Source: Kappaphycus alvarezii (Eukaryota > Rhodophyta > Florideophyceae > Gigartinales > Solieriaceae). From it: a stretch of 64,000 bases of DNA. Positions within the stretch are counted from its first letter, which is position 1. Every line of letters starts with the position of its first letter. Shown here one piece after another: positions 12,557 through 23,874 of the stretch. The DNA lies in NCBI GenBank assembly GCA_002205965.3, contig NADL03000614.1, positions 620,001-684,000 on the forward strand, in the 5' to 3' direction. The position numbers were made by a program, and so were the translations under genes. The notes below the pieces were generated by a model. It was given only the letters and a program-made list of their open reading frames with translations, made no database searches and was not told where the DNA came from.

Positions 12557-13480
12557 GGATTTTCAGACAACGAATAAAACTAGCCCATCCTTCCTCCTCT
12601 TTTTGTGGGTGTTGCGAAAAATAAGTATAGATCAAGGATTTAACTCACCTATAACACCAAGATCTCTAAAATGACTACCTTCGCAACAACTTTTTTGTTG
12701 GCTCAGAGTAATGTCTTGTTGAAGGTAAGGCAGCCAATATTAGTGCATAATCACTACTAATGAAGCGGATGGTGGCAGGAAGCTAAAGTTCTACATGGTG
12801 GAGTTCCTGGTAGCGACAACAGAGCGATGGGCGCGAACTTGAAGGTGACGATCAAGATCCTCCTTGCTGAACAGGGTAGGTATAAACGTGTATCAAGTGT
12901 GCGCAACAGGATTAGCTCTGCGATAGTGCTTGCGTGGGAGAAGGTGCTCGAGATACTGGAGATGCCAGTGCAGGTGACTTGAAAGAGGCCCCCGTAGTTA
13001 CGAGACTAGGGCAGATTGGGTTTTCGAGACGATAGCAGGCGAGTGCTGCCTTTTTCCTGCTTCTTGAGCCGATAATTGTAGCAGCTCCTTCTGGCAAGCC
13101 CTAAATACGGCGGCCCCGGTGACGAAGCAGACGCTGAGGGGTCGGCGGTCTAGGAGATACGGCGGCAGGTAGAGCAAGTGGCTTTCTTTTACGCTCTCCA
13201 TTAGGCTTGGGAGCCAGCTTCCGCAGGATGCGGACTCATGGCGCTTTATTACTTGGCAGAGAGACCGGTAGTGCACACTGGACAGGGAACGGAGTGACAG
13301 CTCTGTGACAATTCAAGCGAGACGGTGGGGTTGATGAGACAGGCTATATGTCGAAATGGGGCTCCGAGTCTTCTGTTCTCCTCAAAACGCGGGTCCAAGA
13401 AACGATGAAGGAGAGAGTGAGGGGCCCTGGATGCGTCGCTTCGTTGTCGTACTACTCTGTCGAGGAACCTGGATTCCTAG
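12557..13480. other. No supportable gene
   Basis: Moderately GC-rich DNA between the MITE and the acidic open frame. Minus-strand frames at 12912-13097 and 12998-13276 were read and show no recognisable family. The composition resembles the following broken frame, so it may be part of the same decayed repeat. Confidence 0.4.
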
Positions 13481-13483
13481 GAC

Positions 13484-14730
13484 ATGGCGATGCCTAGGAG
13501 TTCTTTGAAGTTCGTCAAGGCTGTTGAGGAACAAGCTCTAAGTATCGACACCCGTGAGCGTACTATTGTCCTACAGAGCACTAGAATCCACTACGACGCT
13601 GTATCTCCGGATTTCTTCGTCCAGAAGATCTGCTATTGGTTCCGGACAATCAATTGCTACATCGGGAGGGAGAGGAGGTCGTAGTCTTCTTTGCCCCGAT
13701 ACTTGCTACCGAAGAGGTTAATGCGATTGAAGACAGTGATGACGAAGAACAACCACCTTCTCAGCTCCCTGACGGTGATAAGAAGAGGAGCAAGAGCCCT
13801 AATCAGACCATTGATGCTGGAGATGGCGGTGATAATGGAAATGGAACCACGGGAAATGTCGATTATGGTGAAGGAGGTGCTACAGCAATTGAAGGGACTG
13901 GGCAGGGTGTAGGGAATGCGGGGCTGCCAAAGCCAAGAACGGTAGCGGTGCCGGTAAAGTACCCCCATGGTACCGTCAATGGTGAGTTCTGAAGATGCGA
14001 AACAAGGCGACACCTATCGCCAAGCGAAAGGCACTCCGCCGTTTAGGACAAGCTATTTTTCAGAGCTAGGATCTCGAAAGTCAGGACGAGAGAATGCGAG
14101 AGAGATCGTGCAAATGACGGACTTTGATGTGGAGTTAGATAAAGAGAAGCTTTCCGAGGATGGAGTCGACGTTGGACTTTCTGATTCTATCATGGCGGAT
14201 ATCGGCAGGGCAAACGCAGCTATGAAGAACGAAGCTGTGGCTTAAAAGGCTGCAGAGGTATGAAGTACGGATGAAGATAGAACTTTAAATCCAATGGAGC
14301 TGGCGGACAACAGCACTGCTGCTCGAGCCGTCACCGACGGCCTCGATTTACTTGCGGGGTCCACATCTGAAGTCGATCGTGGTGTAATTGTCTAACCACC
14401 GCTCACACCACAATCGAGTACATCGCGAGAAGCTGTGGCCGCTGTTTCGATGAAGCCGAAGGAGACGAGTACGATGCCAATTACAAGGATTTTTCGCTCA
14501 GCTATCGGAAGGTTTGGCGGTGATACGTACAACCCCAGAAGACCGGAAGGTACTGCGGTGAAGGAGTCATCAAAGTCCTTTGGGTGAATTCTCTATGTGG
14601 AACGGCAGCTTGGTCCAGCTTTGAATAAGGACGATATGCCCAGTGGGGTTACGGAGAAATCTACTTAGCCCGAAGAGGAGGACGATGTTGACGAGGTTGT
14701 ACATGTTAATTTTCGTCGCGCGATGATTCT
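13484..14730 (+). pseudogene. Broken acidic open frame, unknown function
   Basis: Three successive open frames (13484-13684, 13636-13992, 13967-14245), each in a different phase, read as one protein after frame corrections, then continue to about 14750 with several in-frame stops. The first part begins MAMPRSSLKFVKAVEEQ. The middle is acidic and glycine/asparagine-rich (IEDSDDEEQPPSQ, then GDGGDNGNGTTG). The third contains MTDFDVELDKEKLSEDGVDVG. No catalytic motif, zinc finger or membrane segment is visible. Coding-like composition over more than 1 kb suggests a decayed gene, possibly the first ORF of a non-LTR element such as the relic at 21-22 kb, but that link is only a guess. Confidence 0.4.
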
Positions 14731-14879
14731 GGCGCGCTGTAATGGCTGAAGACTTTGTGTGCAGTAGTACAAGTTGTGAGTTCTCTGCGTTTCTCCACTC
14801 GTAAAACAAGTGTGTAGTCATCTTCATTACTGTATCGGTACCTTTACTATTGCTTTCTCCTCATCGTCACCATATACGG

Positions 14880-15300
14880 GTGGGATGTACCATGCACAGT
14901 TCAATGTGTTCTTTGTGCATAGAAAAAGGTGCTGTACACTTCGAATTGCGCGATGCGTGCATAGCGGTGTCAATATGTAAATAGCATTTCTTGAATACAT
15001 TGCGATTTTTATAGTTTCTGGTACTGTTGGAAAATCAAGCATCATTTCACCGTATGTATTTGCAAATTACTTCATGCAATGTGCGCATTGCAACCCGTGA
15101 TGTGTGCATAGCATTTTTCGATTTGCACATTGAAAACTTTATAGCGTCTGTGACCCTTTCAAATCATCCCAAATCGCAATGGCAATTCCTTGTATATTGC
15201 TTTTTAATTAGTGTACATTGACACATGTTATGCGCAAATAGCATTATTTCTTGTACATTGCGTTTCCGATGCTTGTGAAGCATTCCCGTCCTACGATACC
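14880..15300. repeat. Recurring AT-rich motif, possibly subterminal repeats
   Basis: A motif of roughly 60-70 bp recurs in the same orientation at about 14945-15010, 15095-15150 and 15225-15270, and again at 17785-17835. Its recognisable words are GTGCATAGC, then TCAATRTGT, AATAGCATTT or AATAACATTT, and a final TACATTG or similar. Clusters of degenerate short repeats of this kind are typical of the subterminal regions of CACTA-like and related DNA transposons, and a transposase relic lies next to them at 17.9-20.8 kb. Exact unit boundaries cannot be fixed by eye. Confidence 0.45.
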
Positions 15301-15423
15301 GTTGCATGTTTAGCTATACCTACCATAAAAGTTTATTGCATTACTTCCTCCCTGCTCTACTCCGTCCGCGCCATACAGACCCATGTCTGTATGGATGGAG
15401 TCCATCAGAAGTTGGGGAAAATA

Positions 15424-15708
15424 TCAGAGTTCCGCTTTCATTTCAGGATCCCCATACCTGTTCTCAGTCAGAATGCCCACTATATTGTCGCCAACCTCTT
15501 GCAATCCCAGCTCCCGCATCTCCATCTGTATACGCTCTCTTCGTCTATCCATTCTGTACCTTCTTTCGTTGCCAATCGCACCATTGTCTCCATGATTCAG
15601 TACGTCTCTCTGTGATTGACGTGGTGACGTAGGCGTCTGTTGTGTAGAAGGCTTTGCAAAACGGCTCCGTCGATGTGAGCGTGGATGTCTCGGAAACCTC
15701 GTTGACAT
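15424..15708 (-). CDS. Small basic hypothetical protein (fragment)
   Basis: The 94-codon minus-strand frame starts MSTRFPRHPRSHRRSRF and is arginine-rich. Its second half, ERRYRMDRRRERIQMEMREL, looks like a charged helix. Frames on the opposite strand (15211-15632) are cysteine/proline-rich and look like its shadow. No domain is recognised. It lies between two clusters of the AT-rich repeated motif, so it may be a second gene of the neighbouring DNA transposon, but nothing in the sequence proves it. Confidence 0.3.
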   Translation of the reverse strand: MSTRFPRHPRSHRRSRFAKPSTQQTPTSPRQSQRDVLNHGDNGAIGNERRYRMDRRRERIQMEMRELGLQEVGDNIVGILTENRYGDPEMKAEL

Positions 15709-15719
15709 AAGGATGTGCC

Positions 15720-16220
15720 TAGAGGACGTTGGTTCGAAAGGAAGAAGTGAAAGAAAGCAAAAAGTCAGGGAAAAGTAGAGTAGGAAGTACTTGAGGAGAT
15801 TTTATGCTTCTGAGATCGTTTCAAGTATATGCGGTGGAGGGATGACAAGATTCAATTCTTTGGAACCTTTTCTGAAATCAGGCTTATATTTGGGTGCCAG
15901 AGACACCATAATAGCTAAGCAGGTGATCGTTGAGTTCAATCTTTTGACTCATTACTATGCAGCGGGGGATAGCCGAACCACACTTTTCAAAAATTAAAGA
16001 ACCAAATCATTTTTATATGCAGTGTGTTAGAATGTACACGAAAACCCGGTTTGAATGAGCTTCCAAGTGAACTGTACCGAGATATATGGAATTTGTTAAA
16101 ATACAGTGTACATATAGTTTATTTATGTACTATTTAAAGTCATTTAGGATAACTAATTTGTCCTTACTACTATTTCTATCCTACGTAGTCTATATTTTCT
16201 CTATCCTATTGTACTGTTAG
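15720..16220. other. No supportable gene
   Basis: AT-rich spacer. The plus-strand frame 15791-15997 (68 codons) has no recognisable domain. Confidence 0.4.
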
Positions 16221-16227
16221 CGATGCC

Positions 16228-16421
16228 TGTTAGGACTCCTATAGTGTAAGGGTCACTAGGACCGTCCGCAGGACTATCCGCTAGGGAATGTAGCAAGTAG
16301 TAAGTAGATGTGCCAGAGATAGTCGACGGCATCTACTGCCTATAAAAGGCCTCGCCGCCTTGGGCACTGAAGTAAAAAAGACAATCATCAATTTTATTCT
16401 CAACCTACCGACTGTTCTACA
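16228..16421 (+). repeat. Candidate solo LTR (194 bp)
   Basis: The segment starts TGTTAGGACT and ends TTCTACA, the TG...CA ends typical of LTRs, and has a TATAAAAGG box at 16341-16349 about 80 bp before the end, as in short copia-type LTRs. No internal coding region follows in either direction, and no perfect 5-bp target duplication is visible (flanks ATGCC and CTAGC), so this is a tentative solo LTR. Confidence 0.4.
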
Positions 16422-16429
16422 CTAGCAAA

Positions 16430-16990
16430 AACGTCTAAGCGTTTTTTTCAGACTCGCCGCTAACGCCGCCCGCCTGCTTTTTCTACTCTAACCCTTGAAT
16501 TTTCGCGACAGAATTTTCATTGTTTCCTACCAATAGTATACCTTCCTAGGTCTTCATTATCAGTGAGGTCAACTACAGTACATCATACTGTACCTATTGA
16601 ATCACGATTAATCACAATAAAGACTCTTCATATCCTTATAATCACCGCCTACGTGTCGGGCATCCTGCATGCGCTTTCAAGTGTCCTTATGAGAAGAAGT
16701 GTACTATACACGCTCAGAACGACCGGACACTCATCCTAGACACTGAGACTGTGGCAGACTTAAAGAGAGAACAGTGGTCCGTGTCATCTCGAGAAAAGTC
16801 TGGTGCACTCTGCACTAGACTAAACGCTGAGTCGCTCTCACAGTCTATGACCTTAGACGCAAGAAAGGTGAATATAAAGCCCTGGCTCCTGATTTTGGAA
16901 GCACTATATATCTGATGTGTACAAATGATGATCTCGACAATTGTGTCGCTCAATAACATTCAGTACAGTAACATAAGTAAAAAATCATGG
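16430..16990. other. No supportable gene
   Basis: Between the candidate solo LTR and the 50-bp repeat lies mixed-composition DNA with GTACTGTAC-type words near 16570-16590. The minus-strand frame 16714-16959 shows no domain. Confidence 0.4.
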
Positions 16991-16996
16991 CGTTGT

Positions 16997-17068
16997 ACTT
17001 GACACACATATAACCGACCACATCTTCCATACATTAAAATAACCTAAAAATTCCCCCACTTGACACAC
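16997..17068. mobile_element. 50-bp repeat copy A flanked by 11-bp direct repeats
   Basis: The segment 17008-17057 (starting ATATAACCGACC, ending AATTCCCCC) is exactly 50 bp and is bracketed by a perfect direct repeat, ACTTGACACAC, at 16997-17007 and 17058-17068. A second copy with three transition differences lies at 50420-50469 and is bracketed by an unrelated perfect direct repeat. The flanks of the two copies share nothing else, so insertion with target duplication is the simplest explanation. It has no coding capacity, no terminal inverted repeat, and no GT/AG ends on either strand. Confidence 0.6.
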
Positions 17069-17860
17069 TGCTACACAGATTAAATTCAGTGCCCACCTCG
17101 CATCACGATACGAGATTCTGATTTTCCCACCCCCGACTCGTGTTTTGTACCAAATTAAAGTATGGTATGTGCATTGTATTTGTTCTATGCGCACTGTACA
17201 GCGACAATGTTCATTTGCAAACAATGTAATGTGTGCAAAATAATTAGGATAGGTAGATCCAAAAAATAAATACTTCCAACTTGAATAAAAAAATAAATGC
17301 CGCAATTGGACATGGAATGAATAATGAATAGAAAACCAAATTTAATGATAGCTGATCGAGGGTAATATTTCGATGGCCCGAGGATGTAAAAATATTTCTA
17401 ACAACCTAGACTACTTATACTCTACACCAAGATGAACCTTCTGCAAAAATCAGGTGAGCCGTACAATGGTTTTGGTAGATATAATTCAGGCTCAGCAATA
17501 ATTATTGCAGTATTTTCCAGGTAAGCAATCATCCAGATAATAATTTGTTGGTAGCATAAATGCAATAATTATAGCCTTTATAAAATAAAAGCCCAACTGT
17601 AGGACATAGAAATATTTCACACCGAATTCAGCATAAAATAGTGCCAGTGTAAATAGATAAAATTATTCCTTGATGAATCACAATAAATATAAATTGTGGG
17701 CCTCAATAAAAATTTTGCTCCACGATTCAGCACCACTGTAGGACACGGGGATAGAGATTAAAATATTTGGTCAATTTTCACAATGTTTGCATAGCAATAT
17801 CAATGTGTTAATAACATTTCCGTGATTTTCTAGTGGTCTATTACGCCATTTATCTCCACA
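17069..17860. other. AT-rich spacer with further repeated motif
   Basis: No gene is supported. Short words such as TGTGCAAA and TGCGCAC cluster near 17170-17240, and a clear further copy of the AT-rich motif of the 14.9-15.3 kb region lies at 17785-17835. Confidence 0.4.
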
Positions 17861-17872
17861 CAGTATAGCTCT

Positions 17873-20800
17873 TTACTTGTGGATAGAGAAAATATTCAAA
17901 CTCAGACAGCAAATAAACCTATTCACATAGAACTCTTCATTATCCCATGCAGCCTCGGAATTAATATCCATCTTCCCATTACTGTAGTTAGGATTTGGCA
18001 CAATGTCAGCAACCCCAACAAAACTAGATACCGGACAAATTCCAACCCATTTTCCTGGAGCTGTGCCGTCCCCAGTAGATCCATCATCCCGTGCCCAACG
18101 TAGCCTGAGGCAATTCAAGACACTGTCTACTTTCTCATCCGTCCGCACTTGCTCGAAGTACTGAATGAAAACCATTGATTCACCATCGTCTTCACCCCCT
18201 TTTCTCCTTCTTTCCCTTTCAACTCTAAGCAGACAGAGAACTCAGCCAAATATCAAATTCATAGTCATGTCCACCAGCATTTCCTTCGCCTCTCGATGCA
18301 GTGTCTGAAGCCTTTAGCATCACACAGTCCTGAGGCAACTTCTTATTCCCGTAAAAGTTATAAACAGAGACAACAAGCTGCATATAACGCTCTTGACTCC
18401 TTCTCATTCGAGACGTCAATTCTCCAGCACTGTTCCTGACTGTGTCAGATCTCACCGGTACCTGTGTCCCAGCATGAAAACCAGACATTATCCGCCGGAA
18501 GGCAATTGAGTTTGAGGAAGACCTCCCAGGCTGACCAAACACATTTCGTAGCTCTCTTTCAAGCATTAGCAGTGCTTCTTTCCCAATATCTCTGGTTAGT
18601 CGTAGTACTCCTGCAGGTACTTCTTATCCCCAAAGCCGAACTTCTTCCTTGTTACATTGCCCTTCGTGTCTGAATTCATATGCCCCATGCATGTCGGAGG
18701 TCTCGAACCAGTATTGGATCCCCATCCCTGGAAAAGATTGAACTGTCTTCCTGAATAGCAATTCCCTTGCTATGACTCCCGTTTTCTGGATTGCATGAAG
18801 CAGTTCTGGAGCGACTTTTGACCTTATTCAACATATTAAGTACTTCATTTTCGTCCATTGATCGATCAATTGCATCTCGTTCTTCAATCAATCATGCAAT
18901 GTCTAAGACGCCAGCGTCTCGGAAATTGCGCTCACTCTCCTTCTCGACGTATTTCCTGTAATTTTATTTGAATTAAACATACTTTTGCTCGAAAAGTCCT
19001 GTATCTGCAACCCTTAAACTTCCAAGACGGCGAATGTTCTCCACTATATGCTGCAGCATATGAATCTTCAAAGTTCCCATGCCGGACTTTTGAAAGTCGG
19101 CAAACAGGTATATAGAACCTCGTAAGAATTCCTTCACGCACTTCTCCAGATCTTCAAAAGTAGTATTACACCACTGACGTCCACAATTATCGGTATAGAG
19201 TATATGAACCAGGTCACTGTGCATTATGAATACGGTTGTCACAAATGCTCCCTTTTCTTCACCACACATTCGGTCTGCAATCTCACCAAGAAATTGCATC
19301 ACCATTTCCACATTCCTGCAGTGCTTCGCTTCCAACATCCCTTTCAGACCATCTCTCGTAAACAAATTATTGTACGACCCACCTTTTCCATGGACATTGA
19401 AATTCACCGTAAAGTCGGACGATGCCTGTTTCTGAACAACTGACTGCATATACAGGTTGAATGCATTAAGAACAGGACCACACAATGAATAGAAGGTCCT
19501 ATGAATAGTAGGACCATTAAAACCTGCTTCAGAACCAGATCATTCCACAGAAATCGATCAGAAACACAATGCAGTAGCATCTTGGTTAAACCCAGGTGAA
19601 TGTTGTTCTTTGGCTCGAAATAAAACAGTGCGTAAGGGTCGAAGATAGCCGTATCTGTAAATAGGAACCCGTGTAAAACATTGCCCAGTCTCATTGAGGC
19701 AGCGTACAGCAAGCGCATCCCGTCCCTCCTTCCTTTTCTCATGAGCTCTCTGAAGCTTTCCCCGTTTCGGATACACTTCTTCTTGCTCCACACACACAAA
19801 CACGCTTTTAAGTCTCCGAGAATGGTTTTTCTGATGCTAAAGTCCGCTTATGACTTTTACAACCCCACGTAACCTTACTTTCTCAACTAGATAGCGATGA
19901 CAACGGTACTGCAACCTGTTACCCTGATAGACCCTAGCCATGACTTTCGCCTCAGGAAAATCCGCAAAATATCTCGAAATTCCAAGATGCCCGGTGAAAG
20001 ACTTCTAATTGGACGTTCTGACCTCAACTATCTTCCAAACAGAAAGACGGAGTTCTCGCAGGATGACTAGTAGTGCCTGATGGAGTAGGCGCAGTTCCTG
20101 ACTACATCCAACCGCGACATTCGCGGTAAACAAATGTCTAAATCGGTCATCTTTTGTTTCAAAAAAAGGAGGTAGGTATCCAATGATAGTTCTTCCCTGA
20201 GAAAGCAGTCTGCGCCGTACAGAGTCCTTGAAGTTGAAGAGGGTAAGATGGACTGGGTAGAAAGAGAAGGCCGACGACTTCAACGTACTGTTCGACTTAT
20301 CGCTGTAGACATGAACTGGACCCACAAATGACGGATTTGCCAAATCTTTTTCAGGTCAGACAACTTCCTCAATGTCATCATCCAATCATAGTTGCCATAC
20401 GATATGAATGCCTTCCGCACCAATTTCTGCGCACAAAGCATGGCATGGTACAATCACTCCGTTCTTTTCAATAGAGTCACCATGTCAAGTGTAAAGATCG
20501 GATGACAAGCATGAACTCACCTGTTCCCGAAGAACTTGTGCGACTGATTTGTTGTACACAAGACGCTCTGTGCCTACATCTCTAGAAACGATATTCCTCT
20601 TAAATTCACAACTGTGCATGCCCTTGCAACCAAGCAGTCAGATTGTGAGGTGTAGTTCTCCTTAAATGTCAATGGATCAAAAGCGGCGTCAGATATCAAC
20701 TTTATGATCACGTCAATGTCCTTACGTAACCCTTGCCTCGCGACAGGTCCCAAAGTTACCAGAAGGGCATCCGTTATTCCCATCTGCCGCACGCGCTGCT
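17873..20800 (-). pseudogene. Broken DNA-transposon transposase
   Basis: Successive minus-strand frames read in order as one large protein: 20574-20792, 20005-20343, 19404-19799, 18973-19485, 18676-18891, 18225-18566 and 17873-18175. Notable blocks are VHVYSDKSNSTL near the start, RTIIGYLPPFF, then LKIHMLQHIVENIRRLGSL with FEQKYV, and near the end VLNCLRLRWARDDGS, GKWVGICPVSS and NEEFYVNRFI. These patterns resemble the large transposases of CACTA/Plavaka- or KDZ-like elements of fungi and oomycetes as I know them; the exact family is uncertain. Frame changes and stops between every block show it is inactive. Terminal inverted repeats were not identified. The repeated AT-rich motif downstream may belong to the same element. 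Confidence 0.55.
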
Positions 20801-21129
20801 CCTCAGACAGCTTTTACTGCTGTTCCACACCGAGATGAGGCCTGCGAACTCTCTCTGGCCCCGCCGGAGCAACGACTTCACCGTCACAGTCCTAATTGCT
20901 TCCAGACACAGGCACATCCTCTCTCCATGCAATGGCCATGGGACTGCCAATTTCCCTGGGATCTGATAAAGACGAGTTCCTTGCTGACTCAGGTCCGAAC
21001 CTGAACGTCTTCATCGAACTGAGATTCCTACGAGTCCCAGACCCCGACGCTTCTTTTACCATCCGTTACATTACGCCCTGCATGTCCGCTCATGATTTAC
21101 TTGGTCAAGGGATTTGATGAGAGGGGAAG

Positions 21130-22450
21130 GTGGCGGATGGAAGAAGACAGTGGGTAAGAGTATGTTTAAGAGCAAAGAGGGGCTCGGTAGGTGACCTCCG
21201 CCGTCTAAGTGCCCAGCTGACTCTGGTACTACCTATCTAACCGACACCCGAGCGGTCTTTGGCTATTGCCCCGCTTCCTGAGGACCTCTTCTCACAACCC
21301 CGGAACCTACTGAAGCCTCCGTTGCGCGGGCTGCGCGTCGCATCCCGCGGGACACCACCAAGAGACTGGACCGGACGCCCTCGCGGTGGTTTCGTTCTTG
21401 CCAAGACCGCTCTTAGCCCGAAGCTGGTGTCACCGGCATCTGGGTATTGACGAAACTGGTAAATCGCATAGCAAATAGAGACCTCCCAAGTCGGTTCCTC
21501 CCCTTCTCTCGGCTGATACCCTCCTTTCGCTGCACCCTAAGCTCGGAAAGATCCGTCCTATTGCGGTCGGCTCTGTCCTCCGGCGTCTGGTCACGAAGAA
21601 GCTGCTCCCGTCGGCTATTGATGACTCCCGTGCATTTATGGGTCTCTTGCAAACGGCCAATGGCGGCAAGGGTAGAATGGATGCTATCGTCCACGACGTG
21701 GGTCTCATCGTACCCAAACGTTGCCACCGTCATCATCGATGCCAGCAACGCCTTAAACTGCGTTTATGGGCAATCAATGCTGGACAAGCTGCCATCTTGT
21801 GCCCCCTTGCTCGCCCGAGTTCCAAAAATGATGTACAGTCGCTCCCAACCACTACTCATTGTTCCAAATCGCGAGCAGACTATTCTTTCTAGCTCCCAGG
21901 GAAACCAGCAGGGGAGATATGCGAGCATGCTGCTTTTCTCGTTGACGATCCAGCCGCTCATTTGCCGGGTCGCCTAAGAGGAAGATATCATATTGAATCA
22001 GTGGTACGCCAATTTCGGCACAGTAATGTGGCCACTCACCGCTCCCTCGCATCTAACCTTGCCTGATTTCGCACCATTGTCTACGAACGCTTATAACCGC
22101 CGTTACTCATCCCGATTCACGACAGCTCTACCATCCTGAATGCTCAGGATACCTAACATGTCGACCCTGCCCGTTGCTGTTATTCTTCCATTCGTTCCAG
22201 CCCCTTGTTTCTACGAACGCGGCGGACAACGGCATCGCCCAACCAATGGTAACCACGGGACGTTCCTGGGAAACCACAATGGTCTCCAGCGAGCGCTTCG
22301 CCTCCCCGCTGGAGGAGATCCGGCATTTAGGTTGCTTATGCACCCGCAGAAAACGCGGATCTTCTGAGCCCTATACTCATCCTCAGGACCGTGCTTTCTT
22401 CCTTGCCGAGTTCAGTCTTTCCGAGTGCTCATAGGATGGTTTCGACTCCT
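21130..22450 (+). pseudogene. Non-LTR (LINE-type) reverse transcriptase remnant
   Basis: In one plus-strand frame the segment near 21530-21690 reads PKLGKIRPIAVGSVLRRLV followed by a block similar to the G-x-x-x-x-x-x-AIVH region. The next frame (to 21977) gives VATVIIDASNALNCVYGQ, the RT motif A block (D-x-x-NAFN), then TILSSSQGNQQGRYASMLLF, the SSxGxQQGDPLGxLLF block, with Asp replaced by Arg in QQGD. Motif C (usually Y-x-DD) is not seen; the sequence afterwards needs further frame changes. The blocks match RT of non-LTR elements known from fungi, oomycetes and animals. The copy is dead. Confidence 0.65.
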
Positions 22451-22724
22451 TCAAAGCTCCGATGAACGACCGGACTTTCACGGATAGCTTTTTCCGGACC
22501 GAGATTCATTTATTCTGGTCGTTAATTCCTTGGGCAATATGCACTAAGGGGTTTTGGCTTACAGTTAGGAGCTAACTGGGTGGTTAACGTCAGCCGCGTG
22601 CAGTGGTACGGGAGCAATGATCGCCATAGCGGCAGCGGCCCAGATGACGGCGCTGAGGCGCTGGTAGGTGCGACGACGAATAATCTCCATGGAGTTATGA
22701 CGGCGGCAAGCGATGGTCGGAAAA

Positions 22725-23061
22725 TTAGTTGAGGAAACGGGTAGTCTCAGCCGAGGGTGCATCGAAGTGATCGAAAACGAGGGGTTGGAATTCGAAGGAG
22801 GTTCGTTCCGAGAGCCATCCGGGAAGTTGAGTGCGCGAGTTATTGCGGGTGGGGGTGTCGCCACACGCTATGCCTGTACACTCGCAGAGCGCGAGAAACA
22901 TCGTCATTACGGCACTTACTGCAACCGAAACGATATCCTCCTCTCCCACGTCGGGATTGATATCTATGGCGCCTTGGGCGACGACGGTAAGGCTTTTTTC
23001 CGCCGCCTTGCTTCCTTCGCTGCTTCCCGTCGCGGTTCCTCCCCACAACAGGAGCTCCGCG
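22725..23061 (-). pseudogene. 3' part of a small gene split by the gypsy insertion
   Basis: On the minus strand this frame continues a coding sequence whose start lies at 30643 on the other side of the 7.5-kb gypsy element. It reads VAELLLWGGTATGSSEGSK and onward for about 110 codons. The intact paralogue at 50972-51316 reads VAEPLLKGGTTMGSSNGTSK at the same position and has the missing N-terminus attached. After this block the two proteins diverge, although both keep a moderately hydrophobic stretch further on. Function is unknown. The stop codon lies at 22725. The gene is interrupted, so it is probably inactive. Confidence 0.6.
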
Positions 23062-23066
23062 ACTTC

Positions 23067-23786
23067 TGATGTGCGCAAATTCGCACACGAAAAAAATCTA
23101 GATGAGGACCATGATTGTATACAGTATCGGAATTGGGAAGATATTTTTACAGTTTTTGAATTTGCAAGATTTTTTTAATTTGGGTGAGTGTGGCAAATTC
23201 GTCGGTTGATTTTTTCATTTTACGACACGCTGTCATAGTAGATGTCAGTACAGTTCCAGGTTGTGGGTGATACTACAAGTAGCTCTGAAAGGTCTATAAA
23301 ATGGCCACATCAATTCCCACCCCTGGCGGATGGGTGGCTGGCATGGGTATGGCACCTAGATATTTACCTTGAGGAAATATCTCCTAATAGTCTCTCTGGT
23401 TCACACGATTACCGTGAATACATTTTATGGTTATTAGTATGTTTGTTTGAGACTTTTGGGGTAGCCAAAAGTCTATATAAGCCGAGTAACTGCTTCCTTT
23501 AGTGGAGGTGAAGCAAGTTGGCAGACAACTTCAAGCCAAGTCCCGAGTAGTAGGAAGTTGAGAGTCAACTTCAGACCCAAGAAAACTTTTTCTTACGCTA
23601 GTCGCAGAGCGTCGGTGGTAGACCCTGCCCCTTTTATACTTGCTTTTAGCTTTCTCAACTCTCTTCTATATACACTCCCTTTTGTTCGTTCAACAATACC
23701 ACGGTAGCACTTTTGTCGCTCGCAACACCTCCTTCTCAGGGTAATTGGTTCTGAAGATCTCTTCCCCCGCCGATTTACCCCTATCA
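23067..23786 (+). repeat. 5' LTR of gypsy copy 1
   Basis: This 720-bp direct repeat starts TGATGTGCGC and ends CCCCTATCA (TGAT...ATCA). The matching 3' LTR is at 29854-30572. By eye the two differ at about three positions (a C/T near 23082, one T in a T-run near 23176, and a G/A near 23718). A TATATAA box at 23474-23480 is a plausible promoter for the element. Open frames inside it recur in both LTRs and are not genes. The 5-bp target duplication ACTTC lies immediately outside at 23062-23066. Confidence 0.93.
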
Positions 23787-23806
23787 TTTGGTACTCTTGT
23801 GGAGGG
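23787..23806 (+). other. Primer-binding site of gypsy copy 1
   Basis: Directly after the 5' LTR the sequence reads TT TGGTACTCTTGTGG. A TGG start one or two bases after the LTR is the standard position for a site complementary to the 3' end of a tRNA. Which tRNA is used cannot be determined here. Confidence 0.6.
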
Positions 23807-23874
23807 GGTTGCACCCGAGGTATTCGAGTTGAGCAGTAGTAAGGAACACTTCGGGGGTATTTCTTTTCGGTAAC

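Noticed and set aside
17828-17834. TAGTGG/CCACTA word as a possible CACTA-type terminus of the DNA transposon
   Set aside because: Its orientation relative to the transposase relic is wrong for a terminus on that side, and no matching inverted end or duplication was found.
22713-23069. 118-codon plus-strand frame overlapping the split gene
   Set aside because: The minus-strand reading is supported by a paralogue with matching protein sequence; the plus-strand frame is its shadow.
23242-23502. 86-codon open frame, repeated identically at 30028-30288
   Set aside because: It lies inside the gypsy LTR in both places; the repetition reflects the LTR pair and not a conserved gene.
23593-23814. 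Arginine-rich minus-strand frame, also seen at 38986-39180
   Set aside because: Again an LTR-internal frame of the gypsy family; no start signal or domain.
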